Numbered from the stretch's first letter, positions 32,620-41,101 are shown. The stretch: DNA of 64,000 nt from Myxococcota bacterium (GCA_028278345.1 JANQEL010000060.1:17835-81834), one strand, 5' to 3'. Program-made: numbers and translations. Notes: a model not told the origin generated them from the sequence alone.

Positions 32620-34833
32620 TTAGCCCAACGTCGTCGAGGACATGCCCTCGGGCGGATCGCACGGGACGAGCCTTCCGGGGTAGCCCTTGAAGTGGGGGAT
32701 GCCCTGCTCGTGGTCGAGCAGTTCATCGGTGTCGATCGTGAGCACCGCATCCGACGAGACGAAGGCCCCGGCGAGGTCGACGCTGCCGCGCGTTTCCGGG
32801 TACCACCAGCCGTGGGGGACGCGAACGTGTCCGGGTCGCATGCCATCCTGGACGCTGACCTTGGCATGGACGTGGCCGTGCTCGGTCTCGAGTCGCGCCC
32901 ACGCTCCGTCTTCGAGCCCATCGCGCGCCGCATCGACCGGATGCACGAAGAACTCCGGAGCCGGTGAACGTCGACGCAACACGCCGATGTTGCGTTGGCC
33001 CGTCTGGAAGAAGGGATCCTCCCGAACGCCGGAGAAGACGAGGTACGGGTATTCCGCAGTCGGCGCAGGTGCGGGCCGGTGGTAGGGCAGCGGATCGAAA
33101 CCGAGATCGGCGAGGATCGACGACGCGAGTTCGACCTTGCCCGACGGCGTTGCGAACCCCTTCTTGCGGTACTTGCGGAACTCCGGCACCGGCATGTCCA
33201 TGAACTTGCTGGCGCGGAACTCATCGAAGGTGCTTCCCGAGGGCTCGAGGCGGTAGTCGATCAACTCTTCGACGGTCTGCCACGGAAAGTGTTCGGCGAG
33301 ATCCATCCGGTGGGCGAGATCCGTCCAGAAGCGGAACGTCGAACTCGCTTCTTCCGGCGCGTCGGCGACCTGCTCGTTGAGCGAGAGGCGTGCCGCCCAC
33401 GCCCAGCCGTCGGCGAGGTGGTTGCGCTCGCTGAAGACGTCGCCCGGGAGAACGTAGTCGGCGAGCATCGCGGTCGGCGTCATGAAGATCTCGTGAGCCA
33501 CGATGAGATCCTGATTCATCATGGCGCGATAGATCTGGTGCTGGTTCGGGTAGGAGAGCAGCGCGTTGTTGCCCAGCACGAAGAACGCCTTGATGGGGTA
33601 TGGATCGCCGTCCGCCATGGCGCGGAAGACCTCGCTCGGGTTGGCCATGTGGCAACCCATCACCTGGTCGACCCAGGGTTCGCCCCAGACGCGTTCGAGG
33701 TGGGGCTTCAACATCTCGGCCGTGCGATAGGTGTAGACGGGGTGCTTTTCGTAGCCGAGTTGCTTGGCGCGCTGCGACGCCGGGATCGCGTCGTGCAGAT
33801 GGAGTTCCGCCTCGGTGCGGTACGAGGGGTTCGGTCCACTCAGCATTTCGCCACCGACGACATCGAGATTACCCGTGATGGCGCGCAGGATCGATTGCAG
33901 GCGAATGCCCGAAGTCGAGTCGAGCTGTTGGTCGGTGATCGGCGTCCACGGAATCACCGCGCCATCTGCGTTGGCATACATGCGCGCGGCTTCGGCGATC
34001 TGTTCGGCAGAGACGCCCGTGATCTCGGCGACCCGCTCGAGGGGGTATTCGTCGACGCGTTCGCAGAGTTCCTTGAAGCCCACGCAGTGGTCGCGCACGA
34101 AGTCCTTGTCGTAGAGGCCCTCGTCGATGATGACCTTCGTCCAGCCGAGGAGCAGCGCTGCGTCGGTGCCCGCGCGGATCTGCAGGTGGATCGTTGCGCG
34201 CTCCGCCTGTTCGGAGACGCGCGGATCGACGACGATCGTCTTCGCGCCGCGCTTGCGCGCGCCCTCGATCTGGTTGTAGATCGGCGTCCACGAGTGTTTG
34301 CGCGGGTTGTGGCCGAGCAACACGACGCAATTGGTGCTGCCGATGTCGGGGAAGGGCATCCAGCCGTAGGTCAGTCGATTCACCGCGGCGGTATTGCCCG
34401 CGCAGAGCGACACCCCGGAGATCCAGTTCGGGGCGCCGAGCAGGTTCATGAAGCGGCGATCGAGCCCTTGGGTCACCTGGGTGTTCCAACCCGAGGTCGA
34501 TACCGCGAACGCTTCCGGGCCGTGCCGATCGATCACGCCGCGAAGCCGCTCGGCGATTTCGTCCATGGCCTGCTCGTACGAGATCTCCTCCCAGCGATCT
34601 TCGCCCCGCGCGCCCACGCGCTTGAGCGGCACGCGCAGCCGATCGGCGTGGTTGTGGATGTGCGGTGCGGCCGTGCCCTTGTAACAGATGTTCTTCGCGA
34701 GGGCAGGGGAGTCGTGGGCCTGGACGCGCTCGACGCGGCCGTCTCTCGCGGTCGTGCGAAACTGGCAGCCGATGTCACAGATCGAGCAGATCGAATAGCC
34801 GCTGCGCGCGTTGGATTCGTGCGGGGTCGTCAC
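32620..34833 (-). CDS. Molybdopterin oxidoreductase, acetylene-hydratase-like
   Basis: 737 residues, starting at GTG 34833, which overlaps the TetR stop (GTGA). No Tat leader, so cytoplasmic. The 4Fe-4S ligands are Cys16, Cys19, Cys23 and Cys50 (CSICDIGC and NICYKG), with Cys144 (GVSLCAGN) as the likely metal ligand. In Pelobacter acetylene hydratase, as I recall, these are Cys9, 12, 16, 46 and 141, and the key Asp13 follows the second Cys; here Asp20 follows Cys19. Length matches too (about 730). The wider family also holds redox enzymes, so a hydratase is an inference. No ferredoxin or membrane subunit is beside it, only TetR and a 67-residue protein, which fits a non-redox soluble enzyme. 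Confidence 0.85.
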   Translation of the reverse strand: MTTPHESNARSGYSICSICDIGCQFRTTARDGRVERVQAHDSPALAKNICYKGTAAPHIHNHADRLRVPLKRVGARGEDRWEEISYEQAMDEIAERLRGVIDRHGPEAFAVSTSGWNTQVTQGLDRRFMNLLGAPNWISGVSLCAGNTAAVNRLTYGWMPFPDIGSTNCVVLLGHNPRKHSWTPIYNQIEGARKRGAKTIVVDPRVSEQAERATIHLQIRAGTDAALLLGWTKVIIDEGLYDKDFVRDHCVGFKELCERVDEYPLERVAEITGVSAEQIAEAARMYANADGAVIPWTPITDQQLDSTSGIRLQSILRAITGNLDVVGGEMLSGPNPSYRTEAELHLHDAIPASQRAKQLGYEKHPVYTYRTAEMLKPHLERVWGEPWVDQVMGCHMANPSEVFRAMADGDPYPIKAFFVLGNNALLSYPNQHQIYRAMMNQDLIVAHEIFMTPTAMLADYVLPGDVFSERNHLADGWAWAARLSLNEQVADAPEEASSTFRFWTDLAHRMDLAEHFPWQTVEELIDYRLEPSGSTFDEFRASKFMDMPVPEFRKYRKKGFATPSGKVELASSILADLGFDPLPYHRPAPAPTAEYPYLVFSGVREDPFFQTGQRNIGVLRRRSPAPEFFVHPVDAARDGLEDGAWARLETEHGHVHAKVSVQDGMRPGHVRVPHGWWYPETRGSVDLAGAFVSSDAVLTIDTDELLDHEQGIPHFKGYPGRLVPCDPPEGMSSTTLG

Positions 34834-35426
34834 CTGGAGTCTCCTTCGTGCCCGATGCGGGCGTCGTGTTCGTCGGCGAGCCGGAGTAGTTGTTCGAGAA
34901 CGCGCTCTTCGTGGTCGAGGGGTCCCTTGTTCGTGGCGCGCCCGAGTGCGAGGCCGAGCATCGTCTCGCGTGCCAGCAGGAAGAACGACTGCGCGGCCTC
35001 GTCGCTGAGCAGGTCGGGGCGTTGTTCCGGATGGACGAGCTTCGCGAAGCGTTCGATCACCGGTCCGAGAGCCGCGCCGAGTTCGTCGTCGTTCGCCGCC
35101 GCGAGCCAGGCCTCGATCACGACCTTGAAGTCGATGCCGATCATCGTCTGCCAGGCGTGGGTCACGAGATCGGTCACGGACGTAGGTCTGGGTTGCGATT
35201 GGGCAACGCTTGCAAGCGCCGCATAGCGATGGTCGAGGGCCGCCGCGAAGAGTGCGGGCAGGCCGTCGAAGTGGTGGACGAACGCGCCGCGGGTCAGCCC
35301 CGCGCGCGCGCAGACCGCGACGGAGGTGACGCCCGCCCAGCCGTGTTCGACGAGCAATTCGAGGGTCGCCTGCACGAGGGCCTCGTGGGTCGCCGCCGAT
35401 CTCTCTGCCTGGGTTCGTCTGGCCAT
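34830..35426 (-). CDS. TetR-family transcriptional regulator
   Basis: 198 residues. The DNA-binding part is VTSVAVCARAGLTRGAFVHHF, typical TetR_N, following ARRTQAERSAATHEALVQATLELLVEHG. The effector domain begins near residue 75 and ends with a charged helix (EERVLEQLLRLADEHDARI). Its stop overlaps the GTG of the molybdopterin enzyme, so regulator and enzyme are one transcript. A near-palindrome 20 bases upstream (35447-35460) is the probable autoregulatory site. This suggests the enzyme is induced by a small ligand sensed by the TetR protein. Confidence 0.9.
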   Translation of the reverse strand: MARRTQAERSAATHEALVQATLELLVEHGWAGVTSVAVCARAGLTRGAFVHHFDGLPALFAAALDHRYAALASVAQSQPRPTSVTDLVTHAWQTMIGIDFKVVIEAWLAAANDDELGAALGPVIERFAKLVHPEQRPDLLSDEAAQSFFLLARETMLGLALGRATNKGPLDHEERVLEQLLRLADEHDARIGHEGDSR

Positions 35427-35446
35427 CTGCCGACCTTAACAGATAA

Positions 35447-35460
35447 ATTCATCGATGTAT
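35447..35460. promoter_or_regulatory. Candidate TetR operator
   Basis: ATTCATCGATGTAT is a near-perfect palindrome (12 of 14 bases symmetric) centred on ATCGAT, upstream of the TetR gene at 34830-35426. It also faces the VOC gene on the other strand. Confidence 0.5.
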
Positions 35461-35545
35461 GTATTTTTTGTTCTCGGGCCCCTGAGATGCGCCTGGAGCG
35501 GCCGGAGGGCGGAATCGTTGGCATCTTCGGGGGTAGAGGAGAACG

Positions 35546-35956
35546 ATGACCCAACGATTTCACTTCGGACGGCTCTTCGACCACGTGCACATCAAGGTGC
35601 GAGATCTGGGGGCGTCGAAAACGTTCTACTGCGCGGTCCTCGAGCCGCTGGGGATCGAGGTGGAAGATCGAGGCTCCTATCTACAGGCGGACGAGCTCTC
35701 GGTATCCGAGGGCGAACCGCTGACGACGGGTTTGCACCTTGCGTTTCAGGCGCGCGATCGCGATGCGGTGCACGCGTTCTACGAGGCTGGACTCGCATCC
35801 GGCGGGAAGGATTACGGTGCGCCCGGACCGCGTCCGTACAAACCCGGCTATTACGCGGCATTCGTACTTGATCCGGACGGGAACAATGTCGAAGCCGTGA
35901 TGGACGGCACGCCCAGCCGCTCCGCCGATTCGGTCGTCATGGAGTGGGACAGCTAG
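35546..35956 (+). CDS. VOC (glyoxalase/dioxygenase-like) superfamily protein
   Basis: 136 residues. The first betaalphabeta unit begins LFDHVHIKVRDLGASKTFYCAVLEPLG, with His14 and His16 near the metal position, and the closing strand is YYAAFVLDPDGNNVEAVM, where Glu is the second-module metal position. Such small VOC proteins are lactoylglutathione-lyase-like or resistance proteins; the substrate cannot be told. ATG 35546 has a GAGGAGAA ribosome site. It is divergent from the TetR gene across a 119-base spacer with a candidate operator, so it may be co-regulated. Confidence 0.87.
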   Translation: MTQRFHFGRLFDHVHIKVRDLGASKTFYCAVLEPLGIEVEDRGSYLQADELSVSEGEPLTTGLHLAFQARDRDAVHAFYEAGLASGGKDYGAPGPRPYKPGYYAAFVLDPDGNNVEAVMDGTPSRSADSVVMEWDS

Positions 35957-36069
35957 CCACGCTCCCGAAGCGGGTGCAGGCACCCGCCTCGCTATGCTCT
36001 TCGCGCTGACCTCCCCCGGAATCCGAAGCTCGCTCCCCCCGCGAGACCCAAGGGGATCGAGAGAACCGC

Positions 36070-37572
36070 ATGCTGAGACGAACCAGGTTGCAGCGCCTCG
36101 AGCGCAAGATGGCCGAGGCCGAAAACTACGACGACTGGGCTTCGCTTGCCGCAGAGCACGACGAAGCCACGGGCATGGATCGCTGGAAGTCGCGCGACCA
36201 CACGCGTCTCTACGACTACGACGCGATTCGCGAGCGCCTCGATCGCCTGCGCGCGCTGCGGGTACGCGGTGACGATGTCGGGCTGCTCTACGCGCTGAAC
36301 GAAGGCATCCACGGAAACATGGGCGGGATGGGCAGCGCGAAGCTGCAGGGCCGCGCCATGCTCGGGACGAAGAAGCTGATCGAGAGCTATGTCGACGAGA
36401 TCGTCGACGCCCTCGAGTACATCGCCGACCTCGAGTCCGACGAGATCAGCGAAGCCGAGAAGATCGACTTCTTCTACCGCGCCAACCACTGCTACGGCCG
36501 CACGGCGTTGATGCTCTCGGGGGGTGGCACCCTCGGCATGTATCACCTCGGCGTGGTGAAGGCCCTGTACGAGAAGGGGCTGCTGCCGCGCGTGATCTCC
36601 GGCGCGAGCGCAGGTTCGGTGGTCGCCGGCACGATCGGCACCCGCACCGACGAGGAACTCGAGGTGTTCTTCGACATCGAGTCGCTCACCTCCGAAACCC
36701 ACGAAGACGCCCACATCATGCAGAGCATGCTGGGCGACTCGAGTTCGACGATCGAAGTCGGCAGTATCCGCGAGATCGTCGAGCACCTGATCCCCGACCT
36801 GACCTTCCAGCAGGCCTTCGAGAAGACGGGCCGGCAGATCAGCATCTCGGTGGCACCCGCGGAACTCCACCAGACGTCGCGGCTGCTCAACTCGATCACC
36901 TCACCGAACGTCTACGTGCGTTCGGCCGTGATGGCCTCGTGCGCGGTGCCCGGTGTGTATCCGCCCGTGGTGCTCATGGCGAAGAACGTGCACGGCGAAC
37001 CGCAGCCCTATCTGCCTTCGCGCAAGTGGGTCGACGGTTCGATCAGCGACGATCTGCCCGCGACGCGCCTCGCGCGTCTCTACGGCACGAATCACACCAT
37101 CGTGAGTCTCGTGAACCCGATCGTGCTGCCCTTCGTGAAGCGCGTCGGGGAGCAGAGTCGCCTGGTGTCGAGCGTTGCGCGCCTCGGTCTCGAGATCACG
37201 CGCGAGGTGCTCGACTACCAGCGCCACCAGCTGATGAACTATCCCCAGTACATCACGCTCAACTCGATGGTGGCCGGTCTCCACGGTCTTGTGGGGCAGA
37301 CCTACTCCGGCGACATCAACATCCGCGCCGGTTTCCATTGGATCAACCCGCTTCGCTATCTGAGCTTCCTCAGCGAAGAGGAGATGATGACCCTGATCCG
37401 CGACGGCGAGCGCAGCACCTGGCCCCGCATTCGCGCGATCGAGGTGGCGAGCAAGATCAGTCGCACCCTCGATCACATCCTCGAACGCTACGAGGTCTCG
37501 GGCCCGATCCCGCGCGCGGCACGCCGACGCCCGAAAGCGGGTGCACGCAAGCCGGACGTGCGAGCCGCCTGA
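36070..37572 (+). CDS. Patatin-like phospholipase / lipase with DUF3336-type N-terminus
   Basis: 500 residues. The patatin dyad is Ser180 in SGASAGS and Asp322 in VDGSISDD, with the oxyanion loop SGGGTLGMYHLG at 150-161. About 140 N-terminal residues before the catalytic part (MAEAENYDDWASLAAEHDEAT) match the DUF3336 type seen in triacylglycerol lipases of the TGL3/4/5 kind. Length is typical for this group. The C-terminal tail is basic and Ala/Arg-rich (RRRPKAGARKP). No signal peptide, so probably cytoplasmic or membrane-associated, releasing fatty acids from storage or membrane lipids; the acyl-CoA ligase gene converging downstream would fit use of those acids. Confidence 0.9.
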   Translation: MLRRTRLQRLERKMAEAENYDDWASLAAEHDEATGMDRWKSRDHTRLYDYDAIRERLDRLRALRVRGDDVGLLYALNEGIHGNMGGMGSAKLQGRAMLGTKKLIESYVDEIVDALEYIADLESDEISEAEKIDFFYRANHCYGRTALMLSGGGTLGMYHLGVVKALYEKGLLPRVISGASAGSVVAGTIGTRTDEELEVFFDIESLTSETHEDAHIMQSMLGDSSSTIEVGSIREIVEHLIPDLTFQQAFEKTGRQISISVAPAELHQTSRLLNSITSPNVYVRSAVMASCAVPGVYPPVVLMAKNVHGEPQPYLPSRKWVDGSISDDLPATRLARLYGTNHTIVSLVNPIVLPFVKRVGEQSRLVSSVARLGLEITREVLDYQRHQLMNYPQYITLNSMVAGLHGLVGQTYSGDINIRAGFHWINPLRYLSFLSEEEMMTLIRDGERSTWPRIRAIEVASKISRTLDHILERYEVSGPIPRAARRRPKAGARKPDVRAA

Positions 37573-37617
37573 AAGACCGGGCTGCGCACCCAGCGCGCGA
37601 ATCGCGATCGTGTGCGA

Positions 37618-39303
37618 TCACTCCGCGGCGTAGAGTGCCTCGATCTCGCCTGCGTACTTCTCGGCAATCGGCTTGCGCTTGAGCTTCGAAGTGGGCGTCA
37701 GCTCGACGCCACCCGGCTGCCAATCGGTCGGCAGGATCGTGAAGCGCTTGATCTGCTCGACGCGCGCCATGCGGCCGTTGGCGGTTTCGACCGCGGCAGC
37801 CACCGCCGCCTGAACGCCATCGTCGTTGGCCAGGGCCGCCGCTGAGGCGTCCACCAGACCGTGCTGCTTTGCATAGGCCGCCGAGTTGTCTGGGTCGAGG
37901 ACGAGCAGCGCCACGTTGTACTTGCGCCCATCGCCGATGGTCACGGCCTGGCCGATCAGGGGACTCGCCGCCTTGAGCTTCTGCTCGATGTTCGCCGGCG
38001 ACATATTCTTGCCCGCGGCGTTGATGATCAGCTCCTTCTTGCGATCGACGATCTTCAGGTAGCCGTCGGAGTCGATCTCGGCGATGTCACCCGTGGCGAG
38101 CCATCCATCCTTGTCGATCGTTTCCGCGGTCTTCTCGGGTTGCCCGCGATAGCCGCGCATCACGATCGGGCCGCGGCACAGGAGTTCGCCATCCTCGGCG
38201 AGCTTCAGCTCGGTCTCCGGAACCGCGATGCCCACCGAACCGATGCGAACCGCATCGCGCGGATTGATCGTCGCAACCCCCGTCAGCTCCGACATGCCCC
38301 AGACCTCCTGCACGGGGATGCCCAGCGCGAGGAAGAACTCGAGCACCTCCGTGGGTACCGGTGCGGCACCGCAGACCGACGAATAGACCTGATCCATGCC
38401 GATCTTCTCGAGTGCACCACGGCGTGCATCCTCGGGTAGGGCGCTCGGATCGGTCACGCCGGCCGCTTCGAGACCGGCCATGAGTTTCTCCCAGATCCGC
38501 GGCACGCCACCGAAGAAGGTGGGGCGAACGTCGAGCAGCGCCGGGACGAGCCCGGCCGGGTTTTCGAGGGTGGTGACCTCCATGCCGTAGGCGGCAGAGA
38601 AGTAGTGGAAGAGCAGCCGGTCGGCGATGTGGGCGGAGGGCAGGTAGGAGACGCCGCGATCATCGGGGCCGAGGGGAAGCAGGCCGGTGAGCGCGCGGAG
38701 TTCGGCAAGCAGGTTGCCGTGGGTGAGTTCCACGCCCTTCGGCGGCCCCGTGGTGCCCGATGTATAGATCAGGGTGGCGACGTCGCCGTCGTCGACTGCC
38801 CCCCACGCAGCTTCGAAGTCGAAGTCGTCGCGCCCGCGCGCTTCGAGATCCGAAAGCGAGAGCGTCCCATCGGGCGAGCCATCGATGCAGACCACGTGCT
38901 CGACGTTCGTCTGCCCGCGGGCTTCGAGGATGCGGGGTACGAACTGCTCCTCGCAGACGACGACCCTGTTCTCGGCGTTTCCGAACAGGTAGGCGATCTG
39001 CTCCGGTGCCGATGTGTTGTAGATCGAGAAGGGGGTGGCGCCGAGATGCAGGGCCGCCATGTCGACGAGGTGGAACTCGGGTCGGTTGACCATCATCAAC
39101 CCGACCGTGTCACCCCGGGCAACGCCGAGTTCGGCCAGGCCGCGTGCGATGCGTTCGACCCCGTCCCTGTATTCCGACCATTTCAGCGTCGTGCTGCCGC
39201 CCGGCGTTCGCACCGCCGTCCTTTCGGCCAGCGCGTTGGCGGAGTTCTGGAAGGCCTCGCAGAGGCTGGCGACCTGGAGGTCGGGGGGCGCGGTGGGGGG
39301 CAT
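37618..39303 (-). CDS. Long-chain acyl-CoA synthetase-like AMP-binding enzyme
   Basis: 561 residues from ATG 39303. The adenylation signature is TLIYTSGTTGPPKGVELTHG; later motifs include GYRGQPEKTAETIDKDGWLATGD and the C-terminal Lys-rich KRKPIAEKYAGEIE. The C-terminal domain has the usual hinge (IVDRKKELIINAAGKNMSP). It activates carboxylic acids, probably fatty acids, to acyl-CoA. A 14-bp hairpin lies just upstream of its start (39326-39368). It converges with the patatin gene and follows a crotonase on the same strand with a 145-base gap. Confidence 0.93.
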   Translation of the reverse strand: MPPTAPPDLQVASLCEAFQNSANALAERTAVRTPGGSTTLKWSEYRDGVERIARGLAELGVARGDTVGLMMVNRPEFHLVDMAALHLGATPFSIYNTSAPEQIAYLFGNAENRVVVCEEQFVPRILEARGQTNVEHVVCIDGSPDGTLSLSDLEARGRDDFDFEAAWGAVDDGDVATLIYTSGTTGPPKGVELTHGNLLAELRALTGLLPLGPDDRGVSYLPSAHIADRLLFHYFSAAYGMEVTTLENPAGLVPALLDVRPTFFGGVPRIWEKLMAGLEAAGVTDPSALPEDARRGALEKIGMDQVYSSVCGAAPVPTEVLEFFLALGIPVQEVWGMSELTGVATINPRDAVRIGSVGIAVPETELKLAEDGELLCRGPIVMRGYRGQPEKTAETIDKDGWLATGDIAEIDSDGYLKIVDRKKELIINAAGKNMSPANIEQKLKAASPLIGQAVTIGDGRKYNVALLVLDPDNSAAYAKQHGLVDASAAALANDDGVQAAVAAAVETANGRMARVEQIKRFTILPTDWQPGGVELTPTSKLKRKPIAEKYAGEIEALYAAE

Positions 39304-39325
39304 GCGGATCTCCTTGGTTCGTCGA

Positions 39326-39368
39326 TGGGAGATCGCTGGTTGCGAAGCCGTCGCCCAGCGATCTCCCA
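39326..39368. repeat. 14-bp perfect inverted repeat upstream of the acyl-CoA ligase
   Basis: TGGGAGATCGCTGG at 39326-39339 and CCAGCGATCTCCCA at 39355-39368, with a 15-base loop. It lies between the crotonase stop (39449) and the ligase ATG (39303), so in transcripts of either it forms a strong stem. No run of T follows on the minus strand, so a simple rho-independent terminator is unlikely. Confidence 0.8.
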
Positions 39369-39417
39369 CGATCATAGATCCCGCGTCCCAAGGGGCCAAA
39401 GGAGTGTCTCCCCGGAG

Positions 39418-39433
39418 CTGGATTCGAATCCAG
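39418..39433. repeat. 16-bp perfect palindrome
   Basis: CTGGATTCGAATCCAG, 16 bases below the crotonase stop on that strand. It resembles a tRNA T-loop sequence at first sight but the stem geometry does not fit a T-arm. Purpose unknown; it may be a binding site. Confidence 0.6.
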
Positions 39434-39448
39434 TCCCAGGGGGCCCGC

Positions 39449-40249
39449 CTAGATCGATTCGAAGTCGCCGTGTCGCCCGAGCCCGGCCGAGAAGCGTCCC
39501 GCCCCGTGCGTGCCTTCCTGTCGGATGGCCTCCTTGCCGTTGGCCCATTCGAGTTTCAGTGCGTCGTGCACGGGCATCCCATGGGTCTCGATGATCGATC
39601 GACGATCCGCGACCACGGCTTGTTGCGGAAAGCGCGCGATCTCCCGCGCGATGGATTCGGCGAACGCTCGCGCCGAGCCATCGGGGACGACGTGTTCGCA
39701 CAGGCCGAGGCGCAGACACTCTTCCGCGGGCACCTTGCGCCCGGTCAACGCGATCTCGAGGGCTCGCCCCTGGCCCACCAGACGTGGCAGCCGAACCGTT
39801 CCTCCATCCATCAATGTGATGCCCCAACGTCGGCAGTAGACACCCAGGTAGGCGCTCTCCCCCATTACGCGGAAGTCACACCACAGTGCGAGTTCCATGC
39901 CGCCGGCGACCGCGGGCCCCTCGATGGCGCCGATGACCGGTTTTCTGAGTTCCGTGCGAGACGGTCCAAGAGCGCCCCGCGGCGCGGGCGCCGCGCCGAC
40001 CGGGAAGTCGAGCTCGTCCATTTCGGCGGCGTTGGTTTCGGCCAGGGACGCGGCGTACTTCAAGTCCCAACCCGCGCAGAAGCAGCGGTCGCTTCCTGTG
40101 AAGACGCCGACCCGCGCGTCCGAGGCCTCGAATTCCTCGAAGGCCGCGACCAGAGCGTCGGCGCTCTCGGGGTCGACGGCGTTCCGGGCCTCGGGGCGGT
40201 CGTTGATGATGGTCCAGACGTGTTCCTTCTTGTCGATGTGGACGGCCAT
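39449..40249 (-). CDS. Enoyl-CoA hydratase/isomerase family protein
   Basis: 266 residues from ATG 40249 with AAAGGAG ahead. CoA loop DRCFCAGWDLKYA and oxyanion helix AIEGPAVAGGMELALWCDFRV are clear; the later loop reads YCRRWGITLMDGGTVRL, without the classic second Glu pair, so the reaction is open. The TetR gene immediately upstream (40316-40948) carries the same operator as this gene's promoter (40280-40290), so it is very probably controlled by that TetR. Downstream, after 145 bases containing two inverted repeats, lies the acyl-CoA ligase. Confidence 0.9.
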   Translation of the reverse strand: MAVHIDKKEHVWTIINDRPEARNAVDPESADALVAAFEEFEASDARVGVFTGSDRCFCAGWDLKYAASLAETNAAEMDELDFPVGAAPAPRGALGPSRTELRKPVIGAIEGPAVAGGMELALWCDFRVMGESAYLGVYCRRWGITLMDGGTVRLPRLVGQGRALEIALTGRKVPAEECLRLGLCEHVVPDGSARAFAESIAREIARFPQQAVVADRRSIIETHGMPVHDALKLEWANGKEAIRQEGTHGAGRFSAGLGRHGDFESI

Positions 40250-40278
40250 GCCGTTTTCTCCTTTCGTCTCTATGGTTG

Positions 40279-40292
40279 GTAACACTGTTATC
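40279..40292. promoter_or_regulatory. TetR operator upstream of the crotonase gene
   Basis: GTAACACTGTTATC, containing the 11-bp palindrome TAACA-C-TGTTA, ends in the 5' leader of the minus-strand crotonase. The same 14-base string (centre G instead of C) lies upstream of the adjacent TetR gene. Confidence 0.65.
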
Positions 40293-40315
40293 AGTTGCTG
40301 AAAAAAACGCAGGGC

Positions 40316-40948
40316 TCAGCGGAAGCGCTCTACGAGCCCGCGCTCGACGGTGGCCCAGAGGGTCTGGGCGTCGGTTCCGATCGAAGTGGTGCGGCGGCTT
40401 CGCTCGAGCAGCAGGATGCCGACGAGGGTCGCGAAGAGCGCGTCGCGCTCGGCCCGGGCCCAGGCCTCGATCTCGGCAGGGTCGTCGAGACCGGCCGGCG
40501 GAATGCGCATGAAGCACACCTTGAACACGTCGAGGGTTCGCACGAGCAGGGCGTTCAGGTGCTCGTCGCGCTCCTTCCCGAGTCCCTTCACCGTGCCCGA
40601 ACCGTGGAGATACAGCCCGAGGTCGCTCTCTGCGGGCCTTTCGAGGTAATACTCGAACCAGGCGCGGGCCGCGCCGCACAGCGATGCCAGCGGTTCGACT
40701 TCGCTCGCGCTGGTTTCCGCCACCGCGGAGAACAAGCGCTGCAGGCTCCCTTCCAGTAGCTGCGCGTAGATGTGCTCCTTGCCGTCGAAGAGCGGGTAGA
40801 TGGCGCCGGTGGTGCAGCCTGCTTCGAGCGCGATCGCACGCATGCTCGCATCGGCGAGGCCCCTGCTCTCGAACACGCGCAGGGCGGCCTGCAGGATCGC
40901 CTGTCGGCGATCTTCGGAGGTTCGAGTCTGTTCCGATGATCTCGGCAT
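40316..40948 (-). CDS. TetR-family transcriptional regulator
   Basis: 210 residues from ATG 40948. Helix-turn-helix: DASMRAIALEAGCTTGAIYPLF, after SEDRRQAILQAALRVFESRG. The effector domain carries an Arg/Asp-rich middle and ends LWATVERGLVERF. It lies ahead of the crotonase on the same strand (66 bases between). Both promoter regions hold the same 14-base operator, so this protein is probably an autorepressor that also controls the crotonase. It is divergent from another TetR gene at 41102, which has its own, different operators. Confidence 0.9.
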   Translation of the reverse strand: MPRSSEQTRTSEDRRQAILQAALRVFESRGLADASMRAIALEAGCTTGAIYPLFDGKEHIYAQLLEGSLQRLFSAVAETSASEVEPLASLCGAARAWFEYYLERPAESDLGLYLHGSGTVKGLGKERDEHLNALLVRTLDVFKVCFMRIPPAGLDDPAEIEAWARAERDALFATLVGILLLERSRRTTSIGTDAQTLWATVERGLVERFR

Positions 40949-40964
40949 GATGTCGATGTCGGAT

Positions 40965-40978
40965 GTAACAGTGTTATC
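40965..40978. promoter_or_regulatory. TetR operator upstream of its own gene
   Basis: GTAACAGTGTTATC, containing TAACA-G-TGTTA, 17 bases upstream of the TetR ATG at 40948. It matches the site at 40279-40292 in 13 of 14 bases. Confidence 0.65.
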
Positions 40979-41034
40979 GACCTTGCGCAAGCCCTGGAGG
41001 GCGATCGGAATCGAGACCCGATGCCGTGGACGCA

Positions 41035-41053
41035 AACTTGCCATTGACAAGAT
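41035..41053. promoter_or_regulatory. TetR operator copy 1 (second TetR locus)
   Basis: AACTTGCCATTGACAAGAT: inverted arms CTTG/CAAG around CCATTGA. Core TTGCC-ATT-GACAA, identical to copy 1 at 31023 in the central 13 bases. Confidence 0.7.
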
Positions 41054-41067
41054 TGGGCCGAACCGCA

Positions 41068-41086
41068 ATCTTGCCGCTGACAAGAT
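41068..41086. promoter_or_regulatory. TetR operator copy 2 (second TetR locus)
   Basis: ATCTTGCCGCTGACAAGAT: perfect 6-bp arms ATCTTG/CAAGAT. It lies 33 bases from copy 1 (start to start) and 15 bases ahead of the GTG start of the TetR gene. Confidence 0.7.
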
Positions 41087-41101
41087 CATCGGAGGAGCTG
41101 C

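Noticed and set aside
32995..35226. A 743-codon plus-strand frame
   Set aside because: Antisense of the molybdopterin enzyme and TetR genes, which show intact cofactor and DNA-binding motifs.
39400..39447. Possible tRNA 3' part (GATTCGAATCC resembles a T-loop)
   Set aside because: The T-stem does not pair around a seven-base loop, and no acceptor, D-arm or anticodon arm can be drawn on either strand.
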